Positions 30,359 to 44,800 of a stretch of DNA of 64,000 nt are shown one piece after another. The notes beneath the pieces were generated by a model, which was not told the DNA's origin, did not search any database, and was given only the letters and a program-made list of their open reading frames with translations. The DNA comes from Trichostrongylus colubriformis (taxonomy: Eukaryota > Nematoda > Chromadorea > Rhabditida > Trichostrongylidae): the NCBI GenBank assembly GCA_963978905.1, contig OZ022259.1, positions 30,109,994 through 30,173,993 on the forward strand. The letters run 5' to 3'. A program made the position numbers and the translations under genes. Each line of letters begins with the position of its first letter. The first letter of the stretch is position 1.

Positions 30359-32654
30359 ATCAGCTTGATACAGTTCCACCAAATTGGCGTCATCGCCAAA
30401 AACTGAGGTCATAATTGGGATCAGCGCCTCAAATTAATCGTTACCAGCAGAGATCATTTATTTGCTCTGCACACGGTTTCTGGGATAGTGATAATTGAAT
30501 GGGCGATAATAGTTTAGCATACTTTTGCTCGGGATATCTCGTTTCGCACGTCTCTTCTGTCATTAACGTTTGGCATTTAGACTGTGTGTCATTGTGTCTT
30601 TTGAAATTTGACAGTACGTGTTTTTGTCTAATATGTACCCTTTATACTTTATAAGGCAAATATGAGCACGGTTTACGTTGATTAGTCAATATGCGATTCA
30701 GCGATAATCGTGCCAGTTTCGTCCAATGACGGATCGCTGTAAATCGATTTTCCCGTTTCCAGGCTTGGTGTATTGGTCGGTGTGACATTCGTTGTTTTTC
30801 TTGCATCGTTTTTGATCCAATTTACAAGAACATCGGTGTCATCGAGCAGTTGAAAAGGGCTTTTGGTTTTGAAGCCCGACACACCTTATTTTGCCCAAGT
30901 GTCCTTGGCTCTGAATGGCCATCAAAAGATATCGATTTTTAAGGAATGGTCTAATACTAGGGTTTGAAGTCGTTCCTGGTTCTCACAGCTCGGAAGAGTT
31001 TTGAAGCGAGCATGCCCTATTTTCTGCTTCATGACTTGATTGTGGCGGTCATCCTGTTTTCCTCGTACTCTTGAATTTGCTTGTTTTCGTAAACTGTTTC
31101 ACGGTGTTGCGCAACATTGCGTGCAACTTCGAACAGTGTCTGTGTTCTTGTTCATTCGTTGTTTTTGGGACATTCTGAGCCTTAGTAGCTTTGGCCTAGA
31201 TTCAGATCAATCGGGAACTGTCTCATTCTTTTCTGTCAGCTATACTTCAACGATATGTTTCAGGATTGCCCTAGCATATTCATTCTCTTTCCGACAAGAA
31301 CTGGAAATTATCTCAGATTTTGCAGCGATTTTGATCCTTCTACAACCGGCTTCAGCGCAATCAAGCATTTTATTTTACGTAAGTTTCGAAACAAATTGCT
31401 GTACGTTTGAAATTGGTATTAGGCAATGTTTTGTATGTTGAGCATTGATGTCATATCAGAGAAGGAGCCGTCAAGGTTGCTCATTGATCATCTGTTTCAG
31501 CATGGTATATCGATTAGTTTGGGATGTGTGAATGTAAAATGGCACTCTGGGATTTTGAAATATGTAGAGAAGTTTGAAAAAGAAAGCAGGAACGCTTTCA
31601 CGTTTCTCCACTTCACGTAAAATTTTGCACATTTCTGTAAGGGGCTTCGCAGTGCGCAAACATTAGGTGCAGTTCGCTACTACTTAAACTGTGATTTAGT
31701 AATGGGCACCTAGCGTCAGGCATCCGTCTTAATGAAGCGAAAATAGGGTTTAACTTGGGATGGAGTTGTTACAACTTGAAGGCTGTATAGTGATGAATAT
31801 GAAAAGTATGAACTATATAAATATGTTTAAATATGAAAATGCCGTACCCCAAACAGGGAAAAGTGAAATCGCATTAGCCGGTTAAAAAGTCCACGAATGG
31901 GCGGTTCCCATCAATCGACATCTTCCCCTTCTTTTTGACTTCATCCTGTGTCTGTGGGAGCCAAATCCTTGAGCTATATGAATCCTATCAATGAAGGCAA
32001 ACTCCTCATATGAAGCAATTTTGCATGTTTTTAGATGCAGAATTTGTGGTTATCCACTGTGTAGATGCCTCACTCCGCAACGTCAAGGTGATGTTAAGTG
32101 TCGCGAATTGGATGGGTATAGTAGGACAAGATTTTACTGCACAGCTGCGACGTTATACATCCGAGCTGGTTGCAGAGTTTATCGTTGGGCCCAAGACGAC
32201 AGTGTCTTGCGCCTTATTTGAGCCGTAGGGCGAGTAGTATTCTCAGAGCCCACCTATGCCGGTGCCTGCAGCTCGCATGTATCGTATCGCACGCCACGCT
32301 GCGAAATTCTGTCTTTACAATGCACATCCTTGTTATTCAACAATTTCGCACGCGACCCAAAAAATTCTTGATGCTGCGACTTCGCATGCTAAGTGGAAAA
32401 TCACATTATCACGAAGTGCGACAATGAACTAAGCTATTGTAGGTGCTCTCACCTTTCCACTCATTGACTGAGATGATTTGACAAAAGAGCGGTGCAGAAT
32501 CTTCAAATGTAAACTTTACATTGAAACATTTGAAAGTTAAATTTTGTAGTGGGACTTCGTGCCAATCATTACCCAAGCAGGCATTGCTCTCATAATAATT
32601 TTCGCTTGGCATGGGTAATTTCCAACAGTCCATAGTATTATCATCACTTTTCAG
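30359..32654. other. 5' flank of the akap-1-like gene
   Basis: No gene recognised. A 66-codon minus frame at 30682-30882 (starting MSGFKTKSPFQLLDD) is hydrophilic and exon-like in composition but has no partner exons. Plus frames at 31040-31620 and 31991-32427 show no domain. A promoter for the downstream gene may lie here but nothing specific was seen. Confidence 0.35.
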
Positions 32655-32655
32655 G

Positions 32656-32826
32656 ATGTCATCGACAGCCACGCAGCGTACATTGCTGCTTGCGCTGAGC
32701 GGTGTCTCGCTGGCAGCTCTCTTTATATGGTATTTACGATCGAAGAAAGGACGTGCAACACGTCGAGATTTGTCTGTTGAAGATTTGAAACAAAGCGCCA
32801 AGACGGAAAACGTAGATAGCATAACG
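32656..32826 (+). CDS. akap-1: akap-1-like exon 1: membrane anchor
   Basis: 57 codons. A polar start (MSSTATQR) is followed by a hydrophobic span of about 19 residues (LLLALSGVSLAALFIWYL) and then basic residues (RSKKGRATRRD). This is a signal-anchor layout typical of outer mitochondrial membrane proteins. The acceptor atcacttttcag ends at 32654, one base before the ATG; there is no upstream coding frame, so it is probably a trans-splice site. The donor gttcgt is at 32827. Confidence 0.82.
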
Positions 32827-35800
32827 GTTCGTTTCCTGTGCACACTTTGATCAGCTTCTACGTTATTCACTTATGGCGTTTGAGCGTGCCGTTTCCCAGA
32901 ATCCTTTTTTCATTCCTATGTTTCGTAGCTTTATGAGATTGGTGCAGGTAATATCTTTATTCTGTGTGCTTTCCTTGAATGTGCATCTTTCCTGAGAATT
33001 TTCCTGATGATTTATTGAATGGATCAGAGGAAACTGATAGACATTTTTCTCTGGAAAGTATGGCAAAAACTGTAGACAGTGAGCGTGAAAATGTTGCGAA
33101 GCACGTTTCCTGAGATGTGCTGCTACTGTTCGTTAGAAGAGCTGAAAAGGGATTGCATCACTCGACCTTTTGGGGTTCAAGAGTAACTGTAGAGTGCTTA
33201 TTGGTGTGGTTGACAGGTGGTGCGCATACTTACTTTATGAAACGGGGATCAAACCTCGCATCAATGCCCGACCAGACCATTGAAGGTTATCCCTCTTAGA
33301 TAGGTGAATAGGTATCGGACTGCCAAGGAGGATAAGTACACTTTGTACTTGGGCTGGCCCCGCAATCGGTAATATAGTCCGAATCGCATGCACCTGCCAC
33401 CGTGACTCTGGATGAAGCGAGAATGCTGGGCGCATCTTAACTGGGATTGATTGACGCCAAACACGTTATCTTTTGAATTATCGCTGTCATTTGGTATTGT
33501 GTGGCATTCTGCTCTTGATTCCGCGGTCTACGTTCAGGTGCTTCGCGTTTGAAATAGCAGTGTCGCAATATGGAATTTCTATTGGCGTTCCCTTCAATAG
33601 TAAACACTATGGCCCACAATATAACCTTCTCATTTGGGGGATGTTGTGTGTATTTACGCAGTCTTTGTCCCTTCTCTTGAATTCATTTTGTTAGTGCATT
33701 TTAGAACAGTGCGTCCTGGTAGCTCATCGCAGCAATTTCACATACAACACCCATCTGTGTAGCACCGCATGGGTAGGGCGTACGAAAAGAGATTTACTTG
33801 CATGACTTCCCTGCCCGGCTGTCGCTGTATTTAGTGTTGATGTGGGATAAAGGGGCTAATGCTGAGCAATCGATTCCTAGCAACGCGCCAGCAACATGCC
33901 TTTTTATGTCGTCGCACTCGGCGAACTGCTTCTTCGCAATTGCGTTTTTTAAGTAAAACATACAAGAGGAGGTGTCGTTAAGAGCTGCACTGTTGCTCAA
34001 ACACGGTTGTGCAAGGAACTCACTTGTTGTAAGAAAATCTTATTACTAGCAATCGTAGTTTCCTCATTAATTTTATTCGTACCGAAAGCTTTATCAGATT
34101 ATGTGTGGAATGCTTCAGGGCATGCGAATTTCTTGAAATCATTCCAATATCTTTGTGAGGAACACCAAGAGGGCAGTTTTACCCTTGGAGAGATCCAGTT
34201 GTCAAATTGTCACCTGTTTTGTATTTTTTGGAAACACCGTTTCTCTCTTAGCAAAAATAGATCCACGCTTAGCAACACATCAAAATTTCCATTTTATGGC
34301 TTGCGGTGTTCCTTGCAAGAAGGACTCCATACTGTACCTCAGTAGCTTCGAATTCTCTTTCCTTGTTTTTCTCCGTTATTTCCAAGCATGTTGCTCCAGT
34401 GTTAATTGTCATCTTATGTTCAGGTAAGGAGGTCGAAACCTTGTGAGCAGGCGTCAAATCACATTCACCGAATCAAACATTCATCAGGTAAAATCCATTT
34501 ATAGCAATTGCAATTCCACAAATTGAAATGGTAATCGTAATAATATAATTTTTGCTTTAGTTAATTCGGAACCATCACAAGAGTGTGGCGTGGTATCCGA
34601 AACGCCAAATATCGGTGTCACACTTAAAATGACTACCGCATTAGAAAGTGAGCCGGCGTCGAAAATTGATCCCTCATCGGCCTCTCTGATCAGTGGGACT
34701 GTGAATGGTGTCGAGGAGGTAATTCATCAATTTCGTTTTCGCTGCCGTTTGTTAGAGACGCGGATTCACCCGATCGCTTTAGCTTTGTCCAGCGCCTGTT
34801 TTTGTAAGAGTGCTGTGTCTATATATACGACACGAATGTTAATATTTGGTCATTCATTTCCTACGTAATAGAGAATACCGCATTGTTCTCATGTTGTGCA
34901 GTTTAGGGGTCTGTGATAGCCCTCAAAAAAACAAGTAATGAAGAAGAACTGAAGCAAACTGAAGCTGATAGCTCTGTTAGTAACGGAGTTCAAGAAGAAG
35001 AGCAGGTACGGGATTATCGAAGTTGATAAATACTTTTACAGGTTTAAAATGCATAGGTTTATTATGATAATTCAATATGATCTCAAGCGGGGTAATAAAA
35101 ATGTGTCTGAAACTATATTTAGTTACTCAATGCTGAAGTCTTTTTATTTTATTATTTTTTGTATACATGCCATCATGTAAACTTCATTTTCGTCTGCGAA
35201 TTTCGAAAAACATCACTTTAACGTTGTGTAATTACTAATTGACTCATTCTTCATCAGCTTTGATTTTTAGGTCTGTAAAAAAGCGATGGACCTTCAATTG
35301 GTGCTAGACGTTTCCCATCAGACGGAGCCAGAGGCATTTTCCTGGTCAGATGAGATGGAAAGGTATTTCTTGCTTTTCCTTATCGTAGTAGCAAATATTG
35401 GAGTAGTGTTTTGCCTCGAACGGCTTCAGTTGCAAATTTATTGTTTACGAAGTTGGTTGTGGACGATTTCTTTAGGGCTATGCCATGAGTGAGAGCTTCA
35501 CTTTTTCTTATTGTGAGGTACTATATCTAAAAGGTCGTGCATATAAGTTGTTCGAGGATTAATAAGCTCTTCGTGTCTTGAGGACCTGGGACTTGGCAAG
35601 GGAATTTTGATCCTATTTATAGGCAAGGGGCAGGTATGTACTCTCTTGCGCGCGCCGCAGTATTTGGGTCTCAGAGCGATTTTACAATAATGCTAGAGCA
35701 CCATACATAGTTGACTTGTAATCGCTCAGACAGTGCGGCGCCGTTACCTCATCCGTATCACTTCGCTTGCGAACGCCGTGGTTCTATTAAGGCTTGACAT

Positions 35801-38800
35801 AAGGGTACACATCCAGGGGGAACAACGCACGCGCCAATTCCCGCATCCAGAATTTGGCATCGCCGGCTATGCACATCAGTATTGCAGAGTTTTTCCAGTA
35901 CCTATGTGGCTATACATTTTTTTTGTTCTTTGGGATTAAGGAACACATGGCTAGTTGTTATAACCCAATTCCAACAATTTTATGGTACTTCAAAATCACA
36001 CAGTGGTTGCTTCCAATAATGAGATTGAACCTCAATCCAATTCATGAGTCCTTTAGATACTTTTCTTCGACTGGCATTCTGTACATCAACCTGTGCAATA
36101 ATTTTCACGTTGTCTATGTTAGTGGAATTGTCCACTGACGTCCAAGGGTCCGTGGCTGAAGAGGCGGAGCTTTCGAGTGGGTGCCTCCCCTCTTCGTCCG
36201 CCGCGGTCGAAGAAGGAGAGAGGAACTGTTTACGTTATTTTGTTCCCATTGTGCGAAGTAGAACATCATACTTACTACTCATGGATATTTGGTAGCCTGA
36301 AACCTGTTATCAATTCTTCTATATAGAGATGTACGCACGCGCGCAATGCCAATGTTACGTGTATGACATGCGCGAAAAAAGGGTCTGACATCATTATGGT
36401 AACTAATAGGTTGTCCGGAAATCCTCAGCGTTTTGAGTGTTTCACTTTGAACAATTATAACTTTTTTAACACTCATCGTATTCAACCAAAATGTGCACCA
36501 CTCAAATCAGCACTTTTTTGCCAATGTGACACTAGTAGATAAACACCATCAGGAAGAAAACTAGGTGGTCTAGAATACACGAAATCCACGAAGGCTTTTT
36601 AGCCTGGTCCTGATTGATGAAGTATTTTCCAACAAGAAAGTTCTGAAAGTGTTTGAAAAGGTGATAGTCGGTTGGTGAAAGCTCCGGAAACACGGCTGGT
36701 GAGGTTGGACTTCAACCCCCAATTCTTTAAGGATAGTGTTTTGTGTGGCGTGTGTTGTCATGAAGAAGAATCGGACCCTATCTGATGACAAGTGCTGACT
36801 GTAGCTGACGCAATTTTCGGTACAACTCGTCGATTTCTTGATAGTAGGACTCAGAAGTGATGGTTTGGTCTGGAGACAAAAAGTTGTAGTGGATCACACC
36901 AGCCGATGACCACCACACTATGACCATAATCTTTCTGTGATTCTGGAAACGGCTTTGGAAATCGCCTCGGTGGCTCGTCGACATGCAACCACTGTTGGAA
37001 GGTCTCTTGTTATCATACATGATCCATTTTTCACTACAGGGACAATTAGATCCAAAAACGGTCGTTTATGTTGCGCAAAAGCAGTGAGGAAGAAACTCCG
37101 TGACGTGCCAAATTCTGCTGGTCACTCAAATTGCTGTGCACCCACTTGTCGAATTTTTTCACCTTCCTAGCGCGTTTCAGACCTTCGGCAACAGTGGATT
37201 TGCCAATGCCTAGCTTTTTTGCAATTTATCGAACACTGTTTGCGATGGGTTGGCCTCTACATACGGCTTAAGATCCTCGTCAGGTATTGCTTTAGGTCGA
37301 CCGCTAAGAGGTTCATATTCGAGGCTGGAATCTTCAAAACTGAATAAGTTGAACCATTGTCGCACGATGCTTTCTCCATCACTGTTGGGCCCCCACACCT
37401 GGTCAATTTTTCTGTCTCGACTGCGGATTGACCCAACGTGTAGTTGAAGAAAATATCGTCCAAAGTTACTCCTGTGATGTGCTTCAAAAAGAAGTTGCTT
37501 CTTTGACATGTTTCAAAACGTTGGGAAGAAGGGTTTAACAAGCAATGGTGAACGGCAATGATACTATCAGATAGCGCAAAAATTCTTTCAGTATGCACTA
37601 CTGAGACGCAAAGTAGGATGACTTTTAATCAGCAATGAATGTACAAAAAATGGTGTCACAAAACGCTGAGAACTTTCTGGACAACCTAATCCTGGTTAAA
37701 AGATCTTCCCAGTTGAAAGAATCGCGGAAAAAGGTGTTACATGGCGTTGTTTCAATATGGGTTCAGAGGAGCGACGAAAGATAGGAATAATTTTTGAGCT
37801 GTGGAGTGCTAACGAGGGGTCATTTCATGTGATATGACGAAACTAAGTCACACCTTACTGGAGAAATTCATGAGATCGAGCGCGGGCTGGTATTTGAAGT
37901 GGTCGTTGAGGTGTTTCGGTATAGCACAACTAGTACATTTAGGCAAACAACTCTTGGAAGTGTTCTTTTTAGTTTTTTTTCATTCTCCAACTAGAGTAAA
38001 TATCAGTAATCTTTGTGTTGCGCTCTGATGAATCAGTTTCATGTTACTATCAATTAGGAGCTACGTGGAGTCATGCAGAAAAGAAGAAGAAGAACAACGA
38101 CAGCAGGACGTCAATGCTGTTAATGGAGGCTCTGGAGATTATGCAACCAGTGACTCTCCTGGGTTAGCAAGTCAGAATTCTGAGGTTAGTGATAATGCCG
38201 GTAATAAAAAGTGCTTCAGTCCCTATTCTCGCCTTTCTTATCCTTTCGCCACCTTTGTTCAACTTGAGGCCCCAATGCTTTCAATGGTACCGTTGATGTT
38301 CTCTTACATAGGGTGTTTTGCAAATGCCAGAAGTCTATTGGTGAGAAAAAACATATCGAAGTTTTTCTTTCAAGCAGTTCCGAGCATTTAGTGCAAATAT
38401 CTTTCGGCGGTTGATTGAATTTTGATGGAGTAATGCTTTTGGCAAGATTCTTTTGCACATGTTTTTTCTCGATTGTTTTTTGATCTACTTAGCGCTCGGC
38501 TGCTTTGCCATCATTGCTGGTTATCAAGCCGACAGTTTCTTGTTCCACTTCATCCCTTCTGAGAATGCTTTCGTGGATGAAAGTTCCGCGGCTAGAGCGC
38601 GAGTGAATGATTAAGTGGCCTTTGTCAAATGCAGCTTCAAAACGATGTGTGATGGTAGATTATGCACATCGTATTTTCTGTATCGCTGTATGACATCATG
38701 TTTATGAGCCATATGAGTGTTTTGCAATGTGTGCTGCAGTTATCACGTTTATTTTCTCAACTTACATTCGGTGTTCAATGTCCGCCTGCTTTTTATTTAT

Positions 38801-41800
38801 TACATTTTCAGGCGCTTCATTCATTAAGTAGGATGTTTGCACCCAAACGCAATTATGCTCGCCAGCGATAAAAGATGGGTGGGGCATTTAATTAGCTGAC
38901 GAGATTAAGCTCTCCAGATCGCGGTAGTTAGTGTAGCACTTTAAATAGCTTCGGTGTAACAGGCAAAGATCTTACAATTTCATTCAGTTGCTTCTCTTTC
39001 AGATTTCTCTGTGAGTAACAAGAAGTGTAATAGTGATGTAAGAGGATATCAAGTTGTATGTTGCCATGAAAATGTGTTTTTCGTTCTACTGTGGTGACTC
39101 AGCATTTCTCAGAACTCCTGACTACTTCCCTACGCGATTTGGTGGCGGTCTTCATACGTGATTATTTGGTAACGGTCTTCACACAAACTTGATACCCCGC
39201 CACGGTTTCTGTGGAGAAAGACTTGGCTCTGTCATAATATTGGCGATTCTAATCGGTGCGATGTTTCAGCGTTGCGCACTTGTCACGGCTATGATCGAAT
39301 GCGCGTGGCGGGATACGGCCTCCCTTGTGTGGAGACCTGTTTTTGTAACGGTTCAGCGATGAGCGTTTAGGGGTCTTCGTAACTCGACATCGTAACTTCT
39401 CTCTCCATCCATCGCCCGTCAGAATAACACAGTGAATGTGATTACCGGCATTTTCTGTTGCAAAGATTGGAAACGTCACTGACAGCGGGTTGTCACGTGT
39501 AAGCACGTGGTCCATGTGATGAATTCGGCGTGAACTCGTGTTAATAAGCTCGTCATTTGGGAAGGCCACCACACGATCTATCTGGTATTGATCGTTGGTT
39601 CACAAGTGGACTAGTGCTAGCAAGGGCAACTCTTGAAAAGTAGCGATTATTGCGTTGGTTTTACTCTTAGCTTCGTAGCTCCTTCACATTTTCTGTTGTG
39701 AGGGAAATTTGCAGTTTCTTTCTCGGAAAGTGCCGGCTTTCCCTCAGAGTGCAGAAGGGAGATCTGTGCGATGTTGCTGAAAGAAGTGGATGAAAAATGC
39801 GATTTTGATCAAGGAGGAGGTGCGAGGCTATGTCCACAAAAGGTCATCAAAAGGATGTTGATCGATGTGGTGGAGGGGATCGGGATGGTAAGAGGGTCTT
39901 GTGTCGCCCTTTTACGACGTGAAGAGGTATCCTACGGTGGAAGTGTGTAAGATGAGGAATGTACTCTGCTGTATGGAGTGGGTTAGGAAGTTGTTTACCT
40001 GGCCGTTATTTTCTTCTTTGCATTGAAGATAAGGTGTGGATCCGAATGGAAAAATACCAGTTTCTGGTAAATAATTTTGGAGCATTTGATACCATTGGTG
40101 TAATAAGTGAAGCAGTGAGTGTAGAGGGTGTAGTGCTTCCAAGTCGAGATATTCCTTACATACGGCACAGCTGTTTTGTATATTTAAACACGGCGAATCT
40201 GAACACATTTTGAAAATTTGTCCGCATTGTTCGATTTGTTGTAATTCTTTCGTGAATGTAGTTTTGTGCTTTTTGGGAGAGTCCACAATATTTTCTGAGC
40301 AAAGATTGCATTTCTGACACTTTTCGGGCGATAGACGATTTCAAGCAGGCGTATATGTAATTCGGTGGCATGCAATTAGGACTGATCAATAGAATTGGCT
40401 GCTGAAGATTCTGACGGTTCTTTTATGTCGCAGCAAGTGGTGCGTGGTTTTATTGTATCGCTTAGATTGTTACTGGCTCAAAAAATGTGCGCGTAAAGGG
40501 TCTGCAAACATCACCGGATATGTATTGGATCTGCTGGCTGTGTATCGTGTTCTGATTGTCGTGTAGCCGTCTGATTCAATAGTGGACGTATGATTTATAG
40601 TTATAGTTTATAGGTTACGGCCACACGATCACTCCTACCTTTTTTAGAGGAAGTTTTCGAACAGAAGTTCAGTTGCCACGTTCAGTTTGTTGCATAACTC
40701 TCGATTTGCACCTCTGGCAGTGGAGGTCATTTTTGAAGGTTAATTGTGGGGGTAGTGAGGTGAGATAGGACTTGAAGAAGCGTAATAGCAAATCAAAAAT
40801 TAGTAACCAGTGGAGTCGTCAGATGTGTATGAAAACCTTCAAACGTGAAGGTAAAAGTGTAGCGCAATTGTGGAGTTTTGACACTTTTCCAACTTGGACT
40901 TGTGCTGCGATTTAATTTCCTTTTATTGCTATTCTGCAACTCTTGCAAGGACTGGATTTGCATTAATCTGATTGTTCTCTTGATAGGTATCTTTTCCCTT
41001 TTTTCACAAGGCATCTTTTTCCTTCTTCACCAGCTCCACAATTTTGCTAATTTTTAATGATGAATGCTGCTTAGAGAATTCGGCTGATTTCAAATTTTTT
41101 CATTCATGCTAGTGATGACCCCAGTGTCAGGCAACTTTTTGCTATGATAAAGAAGGAGATTATGGAGCTGAGAGTTCGATAGCAGCACTTCAGTCTTTCC
41201 AAATGTAATATCTCGCATTGCTTCACATCATTCGACGACTTTGAGAATTTCGTCGTGTCAGAAAAAACTAATGATCGAGCAATAATCTGAAGCATAAACT
41301 TGTAAAATCCCATGCTTTTGCGCCGGACCCATTAAGTCTGCTCTTTGAACGGCAGTGTCTGCAGATGCGGAATGGCCGCGAGCACATCACCGGTTGGCAA
41401 GGTGCCACCTGCGTCTGGCGACCAGCCAACATGCGCTCCCCGCCAGTTATCAATGTCGTGGGGTGTCCTACGACCGATTTCGTACGTGCGTATCGATCGA
41501 CTAGTTGCCATGATTGTCCCATTTCTTCCTCTTCTACCTCTGGTTTTACTCTTTGCAGACCTATGACCGATTTCCTACGTTTGATTCGAATCTCTGATCA
41601 TGGTGATTCATTGCTGTCGTCGTGGATACCCGTCTGTTCTTACTTCGTTTGATGTTTATGTGTTCTGTATGTGCTTCATAACCATGGTTGCCACCCGTGC
41701 CAAATTCAGTTCGACAATCACAGCACAACTTAAGAATTTTGATCTTTGAATCGTCTCTTCTTGTTGCCACGATTCGGTTCCAGCCGACACTGTCGTAGGT

Positions 41801-44800
41801 TGCACTCTTGTGCTACTACAAGTCCGTCAGCGGTCTCTTGCCATCGCATACACTTTAGGGGTCTTTATGTCTGCGTCTCCACGTCATCACAATGTCTTGC
41901 GTAGCGCCACACACGTCGGTACTCTCGCTTCCACGTGCAATTGCGTACCACAAAGCCGCGCCCCCCAACTTGGCCATCGTCACTTTCTGAGGGCTTTCAC
42001 TTCGCGTGGCGTGGTGGTTTTCTCACCCTAACCAGCAGCACGGAGTGCTTGTATGATTTGAAGATATTTGAGTGATGTTTGTGCACCCACTATTGCCACC
42101 ACTTGCATTCATTCCGACCCATATCCCACCGCCACCACATCCTCCGCCACCACGTCCACCGTTGTCGCCACTGTCACTGCAATCGTCAACCGCACGGCAT
42201 CTACTTCTACCGCCTGTGATGCCACCGCCATTTTCGTTTCCATTCTACGTCCGCCCATCATCACATGTTCCGAATAACACAGGATTACCACGAGCAGTAT
42301 CACCGGTTCCTCTTTCACTACCTCTGACAATAACTTCGCTGAAATCTCCCAAGAATATGCGTCGAAGAAGTAGTGGTTCGTCAGCACAGTCAATAAGCTG
42401 TGCAGCAAGCACTTCTTCGGCTTCCAACTGCGAAGCGGTAAGCTTTCAATTTTAATTATTCTGCTACTGGCATCATTCTCATTTGAATTGTCGTTTTTTA
42501 TCCTCGAATAATATTGGAGATGGTGGGATGTTTTTTGGACAAAAACGTAATATTGACTCTTTCCCTGTACTTTTAAAAGTTGTTCTCACTGGCAAGTGTA
42601 TTTCATCTGCAAAAGCCATGTTCTGGTTCTTAATTCTGTTAACTCGAGGCTAAAGAAGGCAGGGAGAATGGGACATCCATGCATGAAGGTATAAATGGTA
42701 TAGTTTGAATTCAGTTATATACCTTTACAATAACTGCCATTCAATCCATCAGCTGCTTTTGCTTGATTTCGTGCATATTATTTCTGTTGATACCCAAGGT
42801 TTCTAGAGTGCCCCTTTTTCTAGATTTTTGATTTTAATTGGTCACAGGGAACATGTTGGAGGAGAAAGTCGTAGAGTAGAAGTGAAGCATTTTCTGATTT
42901 TTTTTTTTGCAATTTCCTTTCTTTTGTTTTCATTTTTCAAGCTGTTGTAAATATTCAGGTGTCATCGCAAGATTCGGGGCGTGCAACAGGAGGACTGGCA
43001 TCCTCGCTTTCTCCTATGGATGAAGCCGGAGATGTCCTTCCTATGTATGAGTTTGAGATTCCTAACACCTTGGTTGGCCTAGTAATTGGAATCAAAGGCA
43101 AAACCATAAAGGTGCGTTTGAAAAAAGAAACAATAAGAATTTCTGGTTTTTTAAAGTGATTTTTCAGTGTAATTATTTACAGGAGCTGAGTTCACGAACT
43201 GATGTCCGCATGCTAATTCGAGCACATCATACCCCAGAGAAAGTGGACACTCATCAAATATGTCAAGTGCGTTTTCACCTGTTTACACTGGTCTTCGTAC
43301 TGTTCCGCTTTTTATGAGTGCACTTGTCAGCTGCTCCTAACTTTCATATTTTCACCTATTTCAGGTCCGTGGGAAACGTGAACAGATCAATCGCTGTTTG
43401 CAAATGTTGCGTAGACGATTCCCACCTGCTCGATTTCCAGAATTAAATTTGCAACCAGTTTTACCACCCCCTATTGCAAACAATCTATTTGACGCTCTGG
43501 CCTCACAACCTAGCTGGGTACGTGTTTCATGTAATAACATTTTGCACATCTGATGTTTTTACACTTTTCATAAATACGCTTCAGCTTACTCTTCCGGATG
43601 CGATACCGTGTGAAGTAGTGTGTTCCTCGGTCATTGATCCAGGACACTTCTTCTTACAACAACCAACACATCCCTCGTTTTCTTCTCTGTCTCATCTTGA
43701 TATGTATATGATACGTTTATACAGTCAAGGATCAGATATTCCGGACTTGCCAAAACCTTGTCAAAGTGGGTTAAACATTGCATTCGAGACTAAAATTATG
43801 GTTGGTGATTCCTTGGCTGAACGTTGTGTTTCAGCTGGTCTCCTTTGCGCTGCTCCTGTGCTTGGAGCGTGGTTCCGTGCAGTAACTGTGAGTTATTATC
43901 CAGAAAATGATGAAGTCATGCTACGATTTGTGGACTACGGAGGCTATACTCGATTACCAAGAAGCGATCTGCGACAGATTAGGTATTACACTTATTCTCG
44001 TTTCCTTTACATTCCAGTGCACTCTAGTCCATATGTGCCTTTCAGAACGGATCTGATGTCATTGCCATTCCAAGCCATTGAATGCTACTTAGCACACGTT
44101 CAGCCCATTGATGGTATGATGAATGTTTCTCAAGTTCTCTTTTGTCAGGAGGGGATACTACATTTATATTGTGCTACACCAATTTACATCTGCTCATTAT
44201 GCTTAATTATCAGAATTTGATACGTGCCCCTACCATGACGCCCCCTCCTTACTTGCTATAAAACACGCCCTTGCCACACGCTTTAAATAGAGTGATAGAG
44301 ATAAAGGGTGGACAAGGAATCCCTAAAAGGTGTCATTCGCTTGGCTCGAGAACCAGGGACCTAGAAGGTATCTGCAGCGGAATCCCTGCGAAAAAAGCGC
44401 TTCTGAGCTGTGGCGGATTCTGCCGTTTCAGCCCCAACCGTCTTTCTTGACTCGTTCCGCCTCTTAGGATCGATTTTGCTGAAGAATGACCGAGGTGTAG
44501 AGTAATAAGCGTGATAGAAGAATGATACTTATGGTATCGTATTGAAACCGTATCGACCTAAATGACGTGGTGCTTGACATGTAAGCTTTCGAGGTGAACA
44601 CGATCACCGGTGAGAATCAAAAATTGTAATGAGCAATACTACCCACTTACCCTTACCGCTGCCTTTAAATGATGTGCTTTTTCCCTGCTCAATTTATGTT
44701 CCATGTCATTGCAGGCACGTGGCAATGGGGAGAAGCTGCTTTTGCACACTTCCAAAAATTATGCATGGGCAAAGTCATCAATGCAACAGTGGTCGGTTTC

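Noticed and set aside
36126..36230. Extra exon of the akap-1-like gene (acidic, serine-rich frame after atgttag)
   Set aside because: It needs phase 1 on entry and leaves phase 1, but the flanking exons join directly in phase 2, so including it breaks the frame.
39003..39037. 35-base cassette exon with strong acceptor (ctctttcag) and donor (gtaaga)
   Set aside because: It enters in phase 1 and leaves in phase 0, which cannot be followed by exon 7. Possible only as a truncating variant.
42068..42277. Threonine/alanine-rich plus frame overlapping the proline-rich exon
   Set aside because: It is a shifted shadow of the frame that ends at a good donor and continues into the KH exons.
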